A stretch of 64,000 nt of DNA from an uncultured Rhodoferax sp. (GCF_946221635.1 NZ_CAMIHB010000009.1:1-64000), one strand, 5' to 3'; counted from the first letter of the stretch, positions 51,070-59,435 are shown. Numbers and translations: made by a program. Notes: generated by a model not told the origin, from the letters alone.

Positions 51070-53049
51070 TTGGCTACTTCATTTAACGAACAGTTTGACC
51101 AGCATGGCACCTGGCGCCGCGAGTTCGCGCTGCGCCTGAAGCTGCTGGGCGAGTGGATGAAAGACCACGACCTGTTGGACGCCGGAGTGGAAGAGCGCCT
51201 GCGCCGCCTGGAGGGCCAGGTGCGCTCCGACAAGGTGATGGTTGCTTTCGTGGCCGAGTTCTCGCGGGGCAAGTCCGAGATGATCAACGCCCTGTTCTTC
51301 GCGGGGTATGGCCGGCGCATCATGCCGGCCAGCGCGGGCCGCACCACCATGTGCCCCACCGAGATGGGGTACGACGCCGATGTGCCGCCCTGCCTGCGCC
51401 TGCTGCCCATCGAAACCCGGCTGCAGCCCCAGGCCCTGATGGAATGGCGCATGGCGCCGGAGAAGTGGATCCGCATCGACCTGGACGTGAACAACCCCCA
51501 GCAGCTGGCCAAGGCGCTGGAGAAGGTGGCCGAGACCCGCAAGGTGACCCAGGACGAGGCCCGCGCCCTGGGCTTCTGGCACAACCAGGCGCCTGAAGAC
51601 AACCCCATGGTGGATGCGCAGGGCATGGTGGATGTGCCCAAGTGGCGCCATGCCCTGATCAACATCGCCCACCCCCTGCTCAAGCAGGGGCTGGTGATTC
51701 TGGATACGCCGGGGCTCAACGCCATCGGTGCCGAACCCGAACTGACCGTGAGCCTGATTCCGCAGGCCCATGCCGTGGTCTTCATGCTGGGGGCGGACAC
51801 GGGCGTGACCAAGTCCGACCTCTCCATCTGGCGCGAACACCTGATTACCGAGTCCACGGACCCCGATGCACGCCTGGTGGTGCTCAACAAGATCGACACG
51901 CTGTGGGATGCGCTGAGCACGCCTGCCCAGATCCAGGCCCAGATTGAGCGCCAGAAGGCCAGCACCGCCGACATCCTGGGCCTGCCCAAGGAGCGTGTGA
52001 TTGCGGTGTCGGCCCAGAAAGGCCTGGTGGCCAAGGTCACCGAAGATGACGAGCTGCTCCGTCGAAGCTGCCTGCCCGTGCTGGAAGACGTGCTGGGCCG
52101 CGGCATGATGGGCAAGCGCCAGAAGATTCTGGGCGCGGCCATGGCCAGCAATATTGCGGACCTGCGCGCCGAGAGCGGCCGCGTCATCAACATCCGCAAG
52201 CGCGACCTGACCGAGCAGATGATGGAGCTCAAGGGCCTGCAGGGCAAGAATGCCACCGTCATCAAGCACATGCGCAACCGCATCTCGCAGGAGCAGGCGG
52301 AGTTCGACCAGGGCGGCGCCAAGATCCACGCGGTGCGCTCGGTGCACCTCAAGCTGCTGCGCGAGGTGTTCGGCATCCTGGGTTCCAGCGCGCTCAAGAA
52401 AGAGATGGCGCAGCTCACCGACACGCTGATGCAGAAAGGCCTCAAGCTGGGCGTGAAGCGCGCCTACGGTGAGACCTTTGACCGCCTGCGTGCCAACCTG
52501 CAGAAGGTGCAGGGTCTGTGTACCGAGATCCAGAGCATGCTGGTGGCCAGCTTCAAGCTGCTCAACGGCGAATACGGCTTCTCCTTGCAGGCCCCCACCG
52601 AACCGGACATGGCCCGCTTTGTGGCCGAACTCGACACCATCGAGCGCAACCACCTGCAGTACCTGGGCGTGGGCAATGCCTTCAAGCTGGCCCAGCCGGA
52701 GTTCTCGGACCGCCTGGTGCGCGCCCTGTCCACCCGGCTGCGATCGGTGCACGAGAACGCGCTGGGCGAGGTGGAGCTGTGGAGCAAATCGGCCGCCGCC
52801 CAGCTCGACGCCCAGTTGCGCGAACGCCGCCGCAACTTTGCGCGCCGCATCGAGGCCATCGACCGTATTTCGCAGGCTGCGGGCGGACTGGATAACCGCA
52901 TTGGCGAGATCAGCGCGCAGGAGTCTGCGCTGGACCAGCTCGACAGCAAGCTTTCCGAACTCACTGCCTACCTGATCGCCGCGCAGGACGCCGCCCAGCT
53001 GATGTCCGTGGCGGCTGCCACCGCGCCGGTGGACGTGGTCATCGCCTGA
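51070..53049 (+). CDS. Dynamin-like GTPase
   Basis: 659 residues if TTG 51070 is the start (MATSFNEQFDQHGTWR). It has GGGGGA closely upstream and fits better than a TTG five codons earlier. GTPase motifs: P-loop VAEFSRGKSEMINALF with Ala in place of the first Gly, switch region GRTTMCPTEMGY, G3 LDTPGLNAIG and G4 LNKID. The rest is long helices (about 370-650), the stalk type of bacterial dynamin-like proteins, but without an obvious membrane paddle. It lies between mutM and mutY, 2 bp before mutY, so it is probably co-expressed with base-excision repair genes. Role unknown. Confidence 0.9.
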   Translation: MATSFNEQFDQHGTWRREFALRLKLLGEWMKDHDLLDAGVEERLRRLEGQVRSDKVMVAFVAEFSRGKSEMINALFFAGYGRRIMPASAGRTTMCPTEMGYDADVPPCLRLLPIETRLQPQALMEWRMAPEKWIRIDLDVNNPQQLAKALEKVAETRKVTQDEARALGFWHNQAPEDNPMVDAQGMVDVPKWRHALINIAHPLLKQGLVILDTPGLNAIGAEPELTVSLIPQAHAVVFMLGADTGVTKSDLSIWREHLITESTDPDARLVVLNKIDTLWDALSTPAQIQAQIERQKASTADILGLPKERVIAVSAQKGLVAKVTEDDELLRRSCLPVLEDVLGRGMMGKRQKILGAAMASNIADLRAESGRVINIRKRDLTEQMMELKGLQGKNATVIKHMRNRISQEQAEFDQGGAKIHAVRSVHLKLLREVFGILGSSALKKEMAQLTDTLMQKGLKLGVKRAYGETFDRLRANLQKVQGLCTEIQSMLVASFKLLNGEYGFSLQAPTEPDMARFVAELDTIERNHLQYLGVGNAFKLAQPEFSDRLVRALSTRLRSVHENALGEVELWSKSAAAQLDAQLRERRRNFARRIEAIDRISQAAGGLDNRIGEISAQESALDQLDSKLSELTAYLIAAQDAAQLMSVAAATAPVDVVIA

Positions 53050-53051
53050 GC

Positions 53052-54089
53052 GTGGCTGTGCCGGACTTTGCCACCCAGGTGGTGGCTTGGCAGCGCGAGC
53101 ATGGGCGCAACACCCTGCCCTGGCAGAACACCCGAGACCCCTACCGCGTCTGGCTCTCCGAGATCATGCTGCAGCAGACGCAGGTGGTCACCGTCATGGG
53201 CTACTTTGAACGCTTTTTGGCGCGCTGCCCCACGGTGGCCGACCTGGCTGCTGCGAGCAGTGACGAGGTCATGGGCCTGTGGAGCGGCTTGGGCTACTAC
53301 AGCCGTGCGCGCAATCTGCACCGTTGCGCCCAGGTGGTGACCGAGTCCTATGGTGGCGAGTTCCCGCGCGACGCGGCGACGCTGGCTACGCTACCCGGCA
53401 TCGGCCGGTCCACGGCGGCGGCGATCGCCTCCCTGTGCTTTGGCGAACGCGTGGCGATTCTGGACGCCAATGTGAAGCGCGTACTGACCCGCGTACTGGG
53501 CTTTGATGCCGACCTGGCGTCTGCGGCCAACGAGCGCCAGCTCTGGGATGCCGCGACCACCCTGTTGCCCTTCGGCAAGGACGCTGCGCAAGCCATGCCG
53601 CGCTACACGCAGGGCATGATGGATTTGGGCGCCACGGTGTGCAGCCCCAAGAAGCCGAGCTGCCTGCTCTGCCCGGTCCACGGCCACTGCGTGGCCGCCA
53701 AGGCGGGGGACGCCGAGCGCTACCCGGTGCGCACCCGCAAGCTCAAGCGCAGCAGCCAGAGCCTGTGGCTGCTCTGGGTGCGCCGCGACGATGGCGCCGT
53801 CTGGCTGGCGCAGCGGCCCACGCCCGGCGTGTGGGCGGGGCTGCAGTGCTTTCCGCTGTTTGAGAGTGAAGAGGCCATGCGTGCCGGGCTGCCTGCGCGC
53901 ATGGGCAAGGCCCTGGAGTTCCTGCCCACGTTCACCCATGTCTTGACGCATAAAGACCTTTTTATGCACATAGCCCACGTGGATAGTGCGCAAGAAGCTA
54001 TCGATTTAGGAGCAGGTGCCTGGTTCTCGCCGGCGGAGTGGGGCGCTGCTGGCTTGCCTGCGCCGGTGCGCAAGCTGCTGGAGGCTTAG
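53052..54089 (+). CDS. mutY: A/G-specific adenine DNA glycosylase; contains a repeat copy
   Basis: 345 residues from GTG 53052. Helix-hairpin-helix region LPGIGRSTAAAIASLCFGE with catalytic Asp in FGERVAILDANVKRVL, the early catalytic Glu in SEIMLQQTQV, and the [4Fe-4S] cluster CSPKKPSCLLCPVHGHC (C-x6-C-x2-C-x5-C). The C-terminal NUDIX-like domain recognises 8-oxoG. It removes adenine opposite 8-oxoG. Codons around LFMHIAHVDSAQEAIDLGAG are encoded by copy 8 of the dispersed repeat, in frame, inside the NUDIX-like domain. Confidence 0.96.
   Translation: MAVPDFATQVVAWQREHGRNTLPWQNTRDPYRVWLSEIMLQQTQVVTVMGYFERFLARCPTVADLAAASSDEVMGLWSGLGYYSRARNLHRCAQVVTESYGGEFPRDAATLATLPGIGRSTAAAIASLCFGERVAILDANVKRVLTRVLGFDADLASAANERQLWDAATTLLPFGKDAAQAMPRYTQGMMDLGATVCSPKKPSCLLCPVHGHCVAAKAGDAERYPVRTRKLKRSSQSLWLLWVRRDDGAVWLAQRPTPGVWAGLQCFPLFESEEAMRAGLPARMGKALEFLPTFTHVLTHKDLFMHIAHVDSAQEAIDLGAGAWFSPAEWGAAGLPAPVRKLLEA
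53968..54010 (+). repeat. Dispersed repeat, copy 8, inside mutY
   Basis: ACATAGCCCACGTGGATAG then TGCGCAAGAAGCTATCGATT on the plus strand, read in the sense frame as IAHVDSAQEAIDL. The same frame is used by copy 9 in nadK. Confidence 0.75.
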
Positions 54090-54100
54090 GCGAAGTTTCA

Positions 54101-54118
54101 GCGGCGGAGCGTGGGGGC
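54101..54118 (-). repeat. Fragment of the second GC-rich repeat family
   Basis: GCGGCGGAGCGTGGGGGC is the exact reverse complement of 41127-41144. It lies in the 30-bp gap between convergent mutY and rapZ. Confidence 0.6.
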
Positions 54119-54119
54119 T

Positions 54120-54995
54120 CTACTCTCTGGCGTCCATCTCGCGATGGCGCTTGAGCGTGACCCAGGCGCCGCTGAAATGGCGGGCCAGCTGCTCCACCAG
54201 GTAGACCGAGCGGTGTTGCCCGCCCGTGCAGCCGATGGCCACGGTCACATAGCTGCGGTGGTCATGGGCCAGGGCCTGCAGCCAGTGTTCCAGAAACTCG
54301 GTGATGTGCTGCTGCATGCGCTGCACGCCGTCTTGCGCCTTGAGGAACTGGATGACGGGCTCGTCGCGCCCGGTCAGGGCCTTGAGCTCGGGGTCGTAGT
54401 GGGGGTTGGGCAGCATGCGCACATCGAACACATAGTCCGCGTCGGTGGGCACACCGCGCTTGAAGGCGAACGACTGGAATACCAGCGTGAGCTGGCCGCC
54501 GGGCGCGGCGATCAGTGTCTTCACATAGCCTTGCAGCTGCGAGGGGCGAATGATGCTGGAGTCGATCACATGGGCCTGCTCGCGCAGGTCGGCCAGCAGT
54601 TCGCGTTCCAGTTCAATGGCGTCGACCAGCGCGCGGCGTTCGTCCTGCGCACCGGGCAGGCTGCTGTGCTGCGAGAGCGGGTGCTTGCGCCGTGTTTCGG
54701 AATAGCGGCGCACCAGGGTGTCGGTACTCGCGTCCAGAAACAGGGGTTTGACCACCACGCCCAGCGCCCGCACGGCGGCCAGCTGCTGCGGCACCAAGGG
54801 CAGGGAGGTGGCGCTGCGCACATCCATGGCAATGGCCACGCGCGGTGCGTTGTGCTTTTTCTCCAGCTCCACAAAGTCCAGCAGCAGCTCGGGCGGCAGG
54901 TTGTCCACGCAGTAGAAGCCCGCATCTTCCAGCGCGTTGAGCGCCACCGATTTGCCGGAGCCGGACATGCCGGTGATGAGCACGATCTCCATCAC
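54120..54995 (-). CDS. rapZ: RNase adapter protein RapZ
   Basis: 291 residues. Walker A GMSGSGKSVALNALED and following VDNLPPELLLDF at the N-terminus; the C-terminal GCTGGQHRSVYLVEQLARHF is the RapZ sugar-sensing and RNA-binding domain. In enterobacteria RapZ presents GlmZ RNA to RNase E and senses glucosamine 6-phosphate; in Betaproteobacteria its role is less studied. It overlaps recN by 4 bases, so the two are translationally coupled. Confidence 0.96.
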   Translation of the reverse strand: MMEIVLITGMSGSGKSVALNALEDAGFYCVDNLPPELLLDFVELEKKHNAPRVAIAMDVRSATSLPLVPQQLAAVRALGVVVKPLFLDASTDTLVRRYSETRRKHPLSQHSSLPGAQDERRALVDAIELERELLADLREQAHVIDSSIIRPSQLQGYVKTLIAAPGGQLTLVFQSFAFKRGVPTDADYVFDVRMLPNPHYDPELKALTGRDEPVIQFLKAQDGVQRMQQHITEFLEHWLQALAHDHRSYVTVAIGCTGGQHRSVYLVEQLARHFSGAWVTLKRHREMDARE

Positions 54996-56641
54996 GCGCC
55001 CGCCTGCAGCATTTCCTTGGCGTGGGCCAGGGTCGTGCTGGAGAGTTTTTCACCGCCTAGCATGCGGGCGATCTCGCCCACACGCTGTTCGCCAGTGACG
55101 GGGGCCACGGTGCTTAGCGTGGCCTTGCCCTGCAGCGTCTTGGAGACCACGAGGTGGTGGTCCGCACACGCGGCGACCTGGGGCAGGTGGGTGACGGCCA
55201 GCACCTGGCGGTCCGTGCCCAGTTGCTGCATGAGGCGGCCCACGGTCTCGGCCACGGCGCCTCCCACCCCCGAGTCCACCTCGTCGAAGATCAGCGTTTG
55301 CGCGGTGCCCAGCTGGCTGGTGGTGACGGCGATGGCGAGCGCCATGCGCGAGAGTTCGCCACCTGAGGCCACCTTGCCCACCGGGCGCGGGCTGCTGCCG
55401 GCGTGGCCGGCAGCGAGGAACTGCACGTCTTCCAGCCCGCTCTGCTGGGGCTGGGCCAGGGGCTCCAGCGCCACCTCAAAGCGGCCGCCCTGCATGCCCA
55501 GGCCCTGCATGGCCTGGGTGATGCTTTGGGCCAGCAGGGGCGCGGCCTTGGTGCGTTGCTTGGAAATGCTCTTGGCCTCGGCCAGCCAGGCGGCTTGGGC
55601 CTTGCGTTCCGCGGCCAGCAGGCCGTCCAGATCGGCGGCAGCGTCCAACTGGGCGAGCTCGTCTTTCCAGCTGGACCAGAGTTCGGGCAGGTCCTCGGGG
55701 CTGCGCTTGTAGCGGCGCGCCAGGCTCATCCAGAGCGCCATGCGCTCGTCCAGCTCGGCCAGGCGTTCCGGGTCCAGTTCGGTGCGACGGGCGTAGCCGC
55801 GCAGGGTGTGCACGGCGTCTTCGATCTGGGCCACGGCAGAGTTCAGCGCCTCCAGCGGGTCCTTGAATTCAGGCTCCAGCGCGGCCTGGGCCTGCAGTTG
55901 TTGCAGGGCGGTATGCAGTGGGCCCAAGGCATTGCCATCCTCGTCCTCCAGCAGATTGACGGCCCCTTGCGCCGCGTCCAGCAGGGCCTGGCCGTTGGAG
56001 AGGCGGCTGTGGTGGGTGTTGAGTTCTTCCCACTCCTGCGGCTGGGGGCTGAGCTTGTCCACTTCGCCAATCTGCCAGGCCAAGCGTTCACGTTCACGTT
56101 GCAGGGAGTCTTGTGCCTGTTGGGCTTTTTCCAGTGCAGCCTGGGCCTGGCGCCAGGTGGTCCAGAGCTGGTTCAGCGCGGCGGTGTTCACCTTGGCGTA
56201 GGCGTCCAGCAGGCCGCGCACGGCTTCGGGCCGCGTCAGGCTTTGCCAGGCGTGCTGGCCGTGGATGTCGAGCAGCTGTTCGCCAATGGCGCGCAGTTGT
56301 TGGGCCGTGGCGGGGCTGCCATTCACCCAGGCGCGACTCTTGCCCTGGGTATCGACGGTGCGGCGCAGCAGCAGGGTGTCGCCGGCCTCGAAGCCGGCCT
56401 CGTCCAGGATGGCCTGCACACCGGGGGCGGTGTCGAACTCGGCACTCACGTCGGTGCGGGCTGCGCCTTCACGGATCACGCCAGTGTCGGCGCGCGCCCC
56501 CGTGACCAGCTGTAGCGCGTCGATGAGGATGGATTTGCCGGCGCCTGTTTCTCCGGTCAGCACCGAGAAGCCGGATTCCAGGTCCAGCTCCAGCTCACTG
56601 ACGATCACAAAGTCTCTGAGAACAATCCGCTTGAGTGCCAT
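54992..56641 (-). CDS. recN: DNA repair protein RecN
   Basis: 549 residues. N-terminal Walker A GETGAGKSILIDAL, ABC signature VASGGELSRMALAI and Walker B TLIFDEVDSGVGG near the C-terminus, with long coiled coils between, the SMC-like layout of RecN. It acts on double-strand breaks. It starts 31 bp after the stop of nadK on the same strand; the order nadK-recN-rapZ makes one operon. Confidence 0.97.
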   Translation of the reverse strand: MALKRIVLRDFVIVSELELDLESGFSVLTGETGAGKSILIDALQLVTGARADTGVIREGAARTDVSAEFDTAPGVQAILDEAGFEAGDTLLLRRTVDTQGKSRAWVNGSPATAQQLRAIGEQLLDIHGQHAWQSLTRPEAVRGLLDAYAKVNTAALNQLWTTWRQAQAALEKAQQAQDSLQRERERLAWQIGEVDKLSPQPQEWEELNTHHSRLSNGQALLDAAQGAVNLLEDEDGNALGPLHTALQQLQAQAALEPEFKDPLEALNSAVAQIEDAVHTLRGYARRTELDPERLAELDERMALWMSLARRYKRSPEDLPELWSSWKDELAQLDAAADLDGLLAAERKAQAAWLAEAKSISKQRTKAAPLLAQSITQAMQGLGMQGGRFEVALEPLAQPQQSGLEDVQFLAAGHAGSSPRPVGKVASGGELSRMALAIAVTTSQLGTAQTLIFDEVDSGVGGAVAETVGRLMQQLGTDRQVLAVTHLPQVAACADHHLVVSKTLQGKATLSTVAPVTGEQRVGEIARMLGGEKLSSTTLAHAKEMLQAGA

Positions 56642-56672
56642 ATCTCGCTAAGGTGGTGTGCCGGTGGCCGGT

Positions 56673-57569
56673 TCAGGCCACCCCTTCGTTCCAGTGCATC
56701 TTCTGGCGCAGGGTGTCGAAGTAGTTCCAGCCCTTGGGGTGCAAGAAGCGCACCTGGTGCTCCGAGCGGGTGACTTCGATGCGGTCGCCGTGCATCAGGC
56801 TGGCCAGACTTTGCATGTCGAAGTTCGCGCTGGCATCGCGTCCTGCTACGATTTCGATAGCTATCCGCGCACTATTGGGAAGGGCTATGGGGCGATTGGA
56901 CAGTGTATGGGGGGCGATGGGGACCATCACCCAACTGGGGATGGAGGGGTGCAGCAGCGGCCCGCCGGCGGACATGGAGTAGGCGGTGGAGCCCGTGGGC
57001 GTGGCGATGATGAGGCCGTCGGCGCGCTGGTTGGCCACAAAGTGGCCGTCTACCTCCACCCGCAATTCCACCATGCCGGAGGTGGCACCGCGGTTCACCA
57101 CCACATCGTTCATGGCCAGCGCGGAGAACACGCAATGCCCGTCGCGCAGCACGCGCGCCTGGATCAGGCTGCGGTCGTCCTGCTCAAAATGGCCGGCCAG
57201 CATGGGGGCCAGCGTGGTCTTGTACTGCTCGAAGCGGATATCGGTAATGAAACCCAGCCGCCCCTGGTTGATGCCGATGAGCGGGACCTTGTACTGCGCG
57301 AGCTGGCGGCCTATGCCCAGCATGGTGCCGTCGCCGCCGACCACCAGGGCCAGATCGCAACTGGCGCCAATGCCGGCCACGTCCATGGTGGTGTAGCCGC
57401 CGAGTTCGGTGTTGGCCGCAGTGGCGGCTTCAATGACCACTTCGCAGCCTTGGGCCATCAGGAAGTGGGCGATCTCGTCCAGCGATTCGCGCGAAGACGC
57501 ACCCGCGGCCCGGCCGCCTGTGGTCTGGTATTTGCCAATGACGGCAACCTGTCGGAATTTGGACAACAT
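56673..57569 (-). CDS. nadK: NAD kinase; contains a repeat copy
   Basis: 298 residues from ATG 57569; a GTG at 57584 could add five residues. GGDGT motif in VVGGDGTMLGIGRQ, then INQGRLGFITDI, MNDVVVNRG (the usual NE replaced by ND) and ATPTGSTAYSMSAGGPLLHP. It phosphorylates NAD to NADP. The segment IALPNSARIAIEIVAG near the C-terminal third is encoded by copy 9 of the dispersed repeat in the sense direction. Its start is close to the divergent hrcA. Confidence 0.96.
   Translation of the reverse strand: MLSKFRQVAVIGKYQTTGGRAAGASSRESLDEIAHFLMAQGCEVVIEAATAANTELGGYTTMDVAGIGASCDLALVVGGDGTMLGIGRQLAQYKVPLIGINQGRLGFITDIRFEQYKTTLAPMLAGHFEQDDRSLIQARVLRDGHCVFSALAMNDVVVNRGATSGMVELRVEVDGHFVANQRADGLIIATPTGSTAYSMSAGGPLLHPSIPSWVMVPIAPHTLSNRPIALPNSARIAIEIVAGRDASANFDMQSLASLMHGDRIEVTRSEHQVRFLHPKGWNYFDTLRQKMHWNEGVA
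56844..56887 (-). repeat. Dispersed repeat, copy 9, inside nadK
   Basis: On the minus strand: TAGCCCTTCCCAATAG then TGCGCGGATAGCTATCGAAA and TCGTAGCA. It encodes IALPNSARIAIEIVA, in the same reading frame of the repeat as copy 8 in mutY. Confidence 0.72.
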
Positions 57570-57608
57570 GCGCAAATTAGACACTAATTAGGTTACTAAA
57601 ATGACCGC

Positions 57609-58625
57609 ATGCTCGATGATCGTTCCAAGTTGTTGATGAAGGCGCTGGTGGAGCGCTATATCGCCGACGGACAGCCCGTGGGCAGCCGCACGCTGTCCAA
57701 AGCGTCGGGTCTGGAACTCTCGCCTGCCACCATCCGCAATGTCATGTCGGACCTGGAGGACCTGGGCCTCATCGTCAGCCCCCATACCTCGGCGGGCCGG
57801 GTGCCCACGGCGCGCGGCTACCGTCTGTTTGTGGACACCATGCTCACCGTGCAGCCGGGCCATGCACAGGGCGGCCCGTTTCCCTCGCACAGTCTGGCGC
57901 CCGACCAGCCGCAAAAGGTCATCTCCAACGCGGCCAACCTGTTGTCCAGCCTGTCGCAGTTTGTGGGCGTGGTCATCGCGCCGCGCCGCAGCTCGGCCTT
58001 CCGCCACATCGAATTCCTGCGCCTGTCCGAAAAGCGCCTGCTGGTCATCATCGTTTCGCCCGACGGCGATGTGCAGAACCGGGTGATTTACACCGAGGCG
58101 GATTACTCCCAGAGCCAGCTCACCGAAACGGCCAACTTCCTCAACAGCAACTACATGGGGTTGGAGATCGAAGAAGTGCGCGCGCGCCTGCAGAACGAGG
58201 TGGAAAGCCTGCGCGGCGAGATTGCCACGCTGATGCAGGCGGCCGTGAATGTCAGCTCCGAAGCCATCAACGAAACCCAGGACGAGGTGGTGATCTCGGG
58301 AGAGCGCAACCTGCTCTCCGTGTCCGACTTCTCCAGCGACATGGGCCATCTGCGCCGCGCCTTTGAGCTGTTCGAGCAGAAGGCCCAGCTCATGCGCCTG
58401 CTGGACGTGACCGGTCAGGCCGACGGCGTGCGCATCTTCATCGGCGGCGAGAGCCAGGTGGTGCCCTTTGAAGACCTGTCCATCGTCAGCAGCCCTTATG
58501 AGGTGGACGGCAAAGTGGTCGGCACCCTGGGCGTCATCGGCCCCACGCGCATGGCCTACGACCGCATGATCCAGATCGTGGACATCACCTCCAAGCTGGT
58601 GAGCAACGCGCTGAGCCACAAATGA
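57609..58625 (+). CDS. hrcA: Heat-inducible transcription repressor HrcA
   Basis: 338 residues. N-terminal winged helix: LLMKALVERYIADGQPVGSRTLSKASGLELSPATIRNVMSDLEDLGLIVSPHTSAGRVPTARGYRLFVD, the HrcA signature, followed by the GAF-like sensing domain. HrcA binds CIRCE (present at 502-528) and needs GroEL for activity, so the window holds repressor and target. It is divergent from nadK with a short gap containing the palindrome CTAATTAG (57584-57591). Its stop overlaps the next gene by 4 bases. Confidence 0.97.
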   Translation: MLDDRSKLLMKALVERYIADGQPVGSRTLSKASGLELSPATIRNVMSDLEDLGLIVSPHTSAGRVPTARGYRLFVDTMLTVQPGHAQGGPFPSHSLAPDQPQKVISNAANLLSSLSQFVGVVIAPRRSSAFRHIEFLRLSEKRLLVIIVSPDGDVQNRVIYTEADYSQSQLTETANFLNSNYMGLEIEEVRARLQNEVESLRGEIATLMQAAVNVSSEAINETQDEVVISGERNLLSVSDFSSDMGHLRRAFELFEQKAQLMRLLDVTGQADGVRIFIGGESQVVPFEDLSIVSSPYEVDGKVVGTLGVIGPTRMAYDRMIQIVDITSKLVSNALSHK

Positions 58626-59095
58626 GTGTGACCATCAGGCAGCAACGTAATCCATTTGCTTGGTTCATTTTTGGTGCGCAGATATTCGTACTTACGCTCT
58701 TTTTGTTCATCACTGCACCTGTGAGCTTAGGGGTTTTGGTCAGTGCTGTTTTCGTTGCGATTTATGGACTGGCGTGGGTGACCCGTGCACAGAAGGTGAC
58801 GGTTTACTTTGACTCCAAAGAAGCCATATTTGAGTATTCCAGATTCAATCCATTTCGCCAGTTGCAGCGGATTGACCTCAAGTTGTTTACGCGTGCGTAC
58901 GTGTCGGTTTCGCACAAAACTGGGGCTTGCACAATCAAGCTCGTGAATCATCAAGGCAAGCATATGCAACTTGCCTACTTTCTGGCGCCCACTGACAGTC
59001 AGAAAAACGAGATGAATGTCTACCAGCTCTGTGAGTCCATTGCCTTGGGTTTGGGTATCAAGAATGGTTGGGGCGCGAGTACTGACGCCGTCTAG
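58622..59095 (+). CDS. Small membrane protein of unknown function, coupled to hrcA
   Basis: 157 residues. Its ATGA overlaps the hrcA stop. Two hydrophobic segments (about 13-31 and 33-53) form a membrane hairpin, followed by a soluble beta-rich tail (VTVYFDSKEAIFEYSRFNPFRQLQRIDLKLF..) that may be PH-like. I do not recognise the family. Base composition is clearly lower in GC than hrcA, as in the island that starts 27 bp downstream, so it may be a recent arrival that took over hrcA translation coupling. Confidence 0.72.
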   Translation: MSVTIRQQRNPFAWFIFGAQIFVLTLFLFITAPVSLGVLVSAVFVAIYGLAWVTRAQKVTVYFDSKEAIFEYSRFNPFRQLQRIDLKLFTRAYVSVSHKTGACTIKLVNHQGKHMQLAYFLAPTDSQKNEMNVYQLCESIALGLGIKNGWGASTDAV

Positions 59096-59121
59096 GGCAG
59101 GTACAATCCGCCGCTTCGGTC

Positions 59122-59160
59122 GGGGCGTTAGCTCAGTTGGTTAGAGCAGAGGACTCATAA
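59122..59160 (+). pseudogene. 5-prime half of a CAT-anticodon tRNA gene, broken after the anticodon loop
   Basis: GGGGCGTTAGCTCAGTTGG through GACTCATAA is a perfect tRNA 5-prime half: acceptor strand, D arm GCTC/GAGC, anticodon stem strand GAGGA and loop CTCATAA. The next bases (AACGATGCG) do not continue a tRNA: no TCCTC-like strand, T arm or GCGCCCC partner follows within 120 bp. It is the likely left junction of an integrated element that interrupted the host tRNA-Met or tRNA-Ile2 gene. Confidence 0.7.
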
Positions 59161-59279
59161 AACGATGCGCTAAACGGCAAATAAACCGAAAAAATACAAT
59201 AAAATCAACGTGTTACAGTGTTTGTTCTTGGGGCTTTTTGGACCCAAAGTAAGCAAAAAGTAACAGGTTGGCAGGTAAC
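59161..59279. other. AT-rich junction sequence
   Basis: About 120 bp of AT-rich DNA between the broken and the intact CAT tRNA genes. It contains close direct repeats (AAAGTAAG and AAAGTAAC; AGTAACAGG and GGTAACGGG) of the size of integrase arm sites, but no gene. Confidence 0.4.
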
Positions 59280-59358
59280 GGGACGCTAGCTCATGCTTGG
59301 TTAGAGCAGCAGACTCATAATCTGTTGGTGCTGTGTTCGACTCACAGGCGTCCCACCA
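59280..59358 (+). tRNA. tRNA with CAT anticodon (Met or lysidine-type Ile2)
   Basis: 79 bases with encoded CCA. Acceptor GGGACGC/GCGTCCC perfect; D stem GCTC/GAGC; anticodon stem GCAGA/TCTGT with loop CTCATAA; T arm CTGTG-TTCGACT-CACAG perfect. The D loop (ATGCTTGGTTA) is one base longer than usual. The GACTCATAATC and TTGGT features resemble tRNA-Ile2. It shares TTGGTTAGAGCAG and GACTCATAA with the broken gene 158 bp upstream. Confidence 0.92.
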
Positions 59359-59365
59359 AAAGCAA

Positions 59366-59397
59366 AGCCCCAGCCTTCACCGGCTGGGGCTTTTTTT
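59366..59397 (+). terminator. Strong Rho-independent terminator after the tRNA
   Basis: AGCCCCAGCC, loop TTCACC, GGCTGGGGCT, then seven T. Confidence 0.93.
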
Positions 59398-59435
59398 GCT
59401 GGTTTTTTGCCATGAGGGGCGGCGGCAATGTCTCC

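Noticed and set aside
51079..52752. 557-codon frame antisense to the dynamin-like gene
   Set aside because: Sense-strand GTPase motifs are clear; the shadow is His/Gln-rich without features.
59122..59358. Group I intron in a CAT tRNA gene (known at this loop in Azoarcus)
   Set aside because: Only about 120 bp follow the broken half, no intron core is visible, and the downstream tRNA is complete rather than a 3-prime exon.
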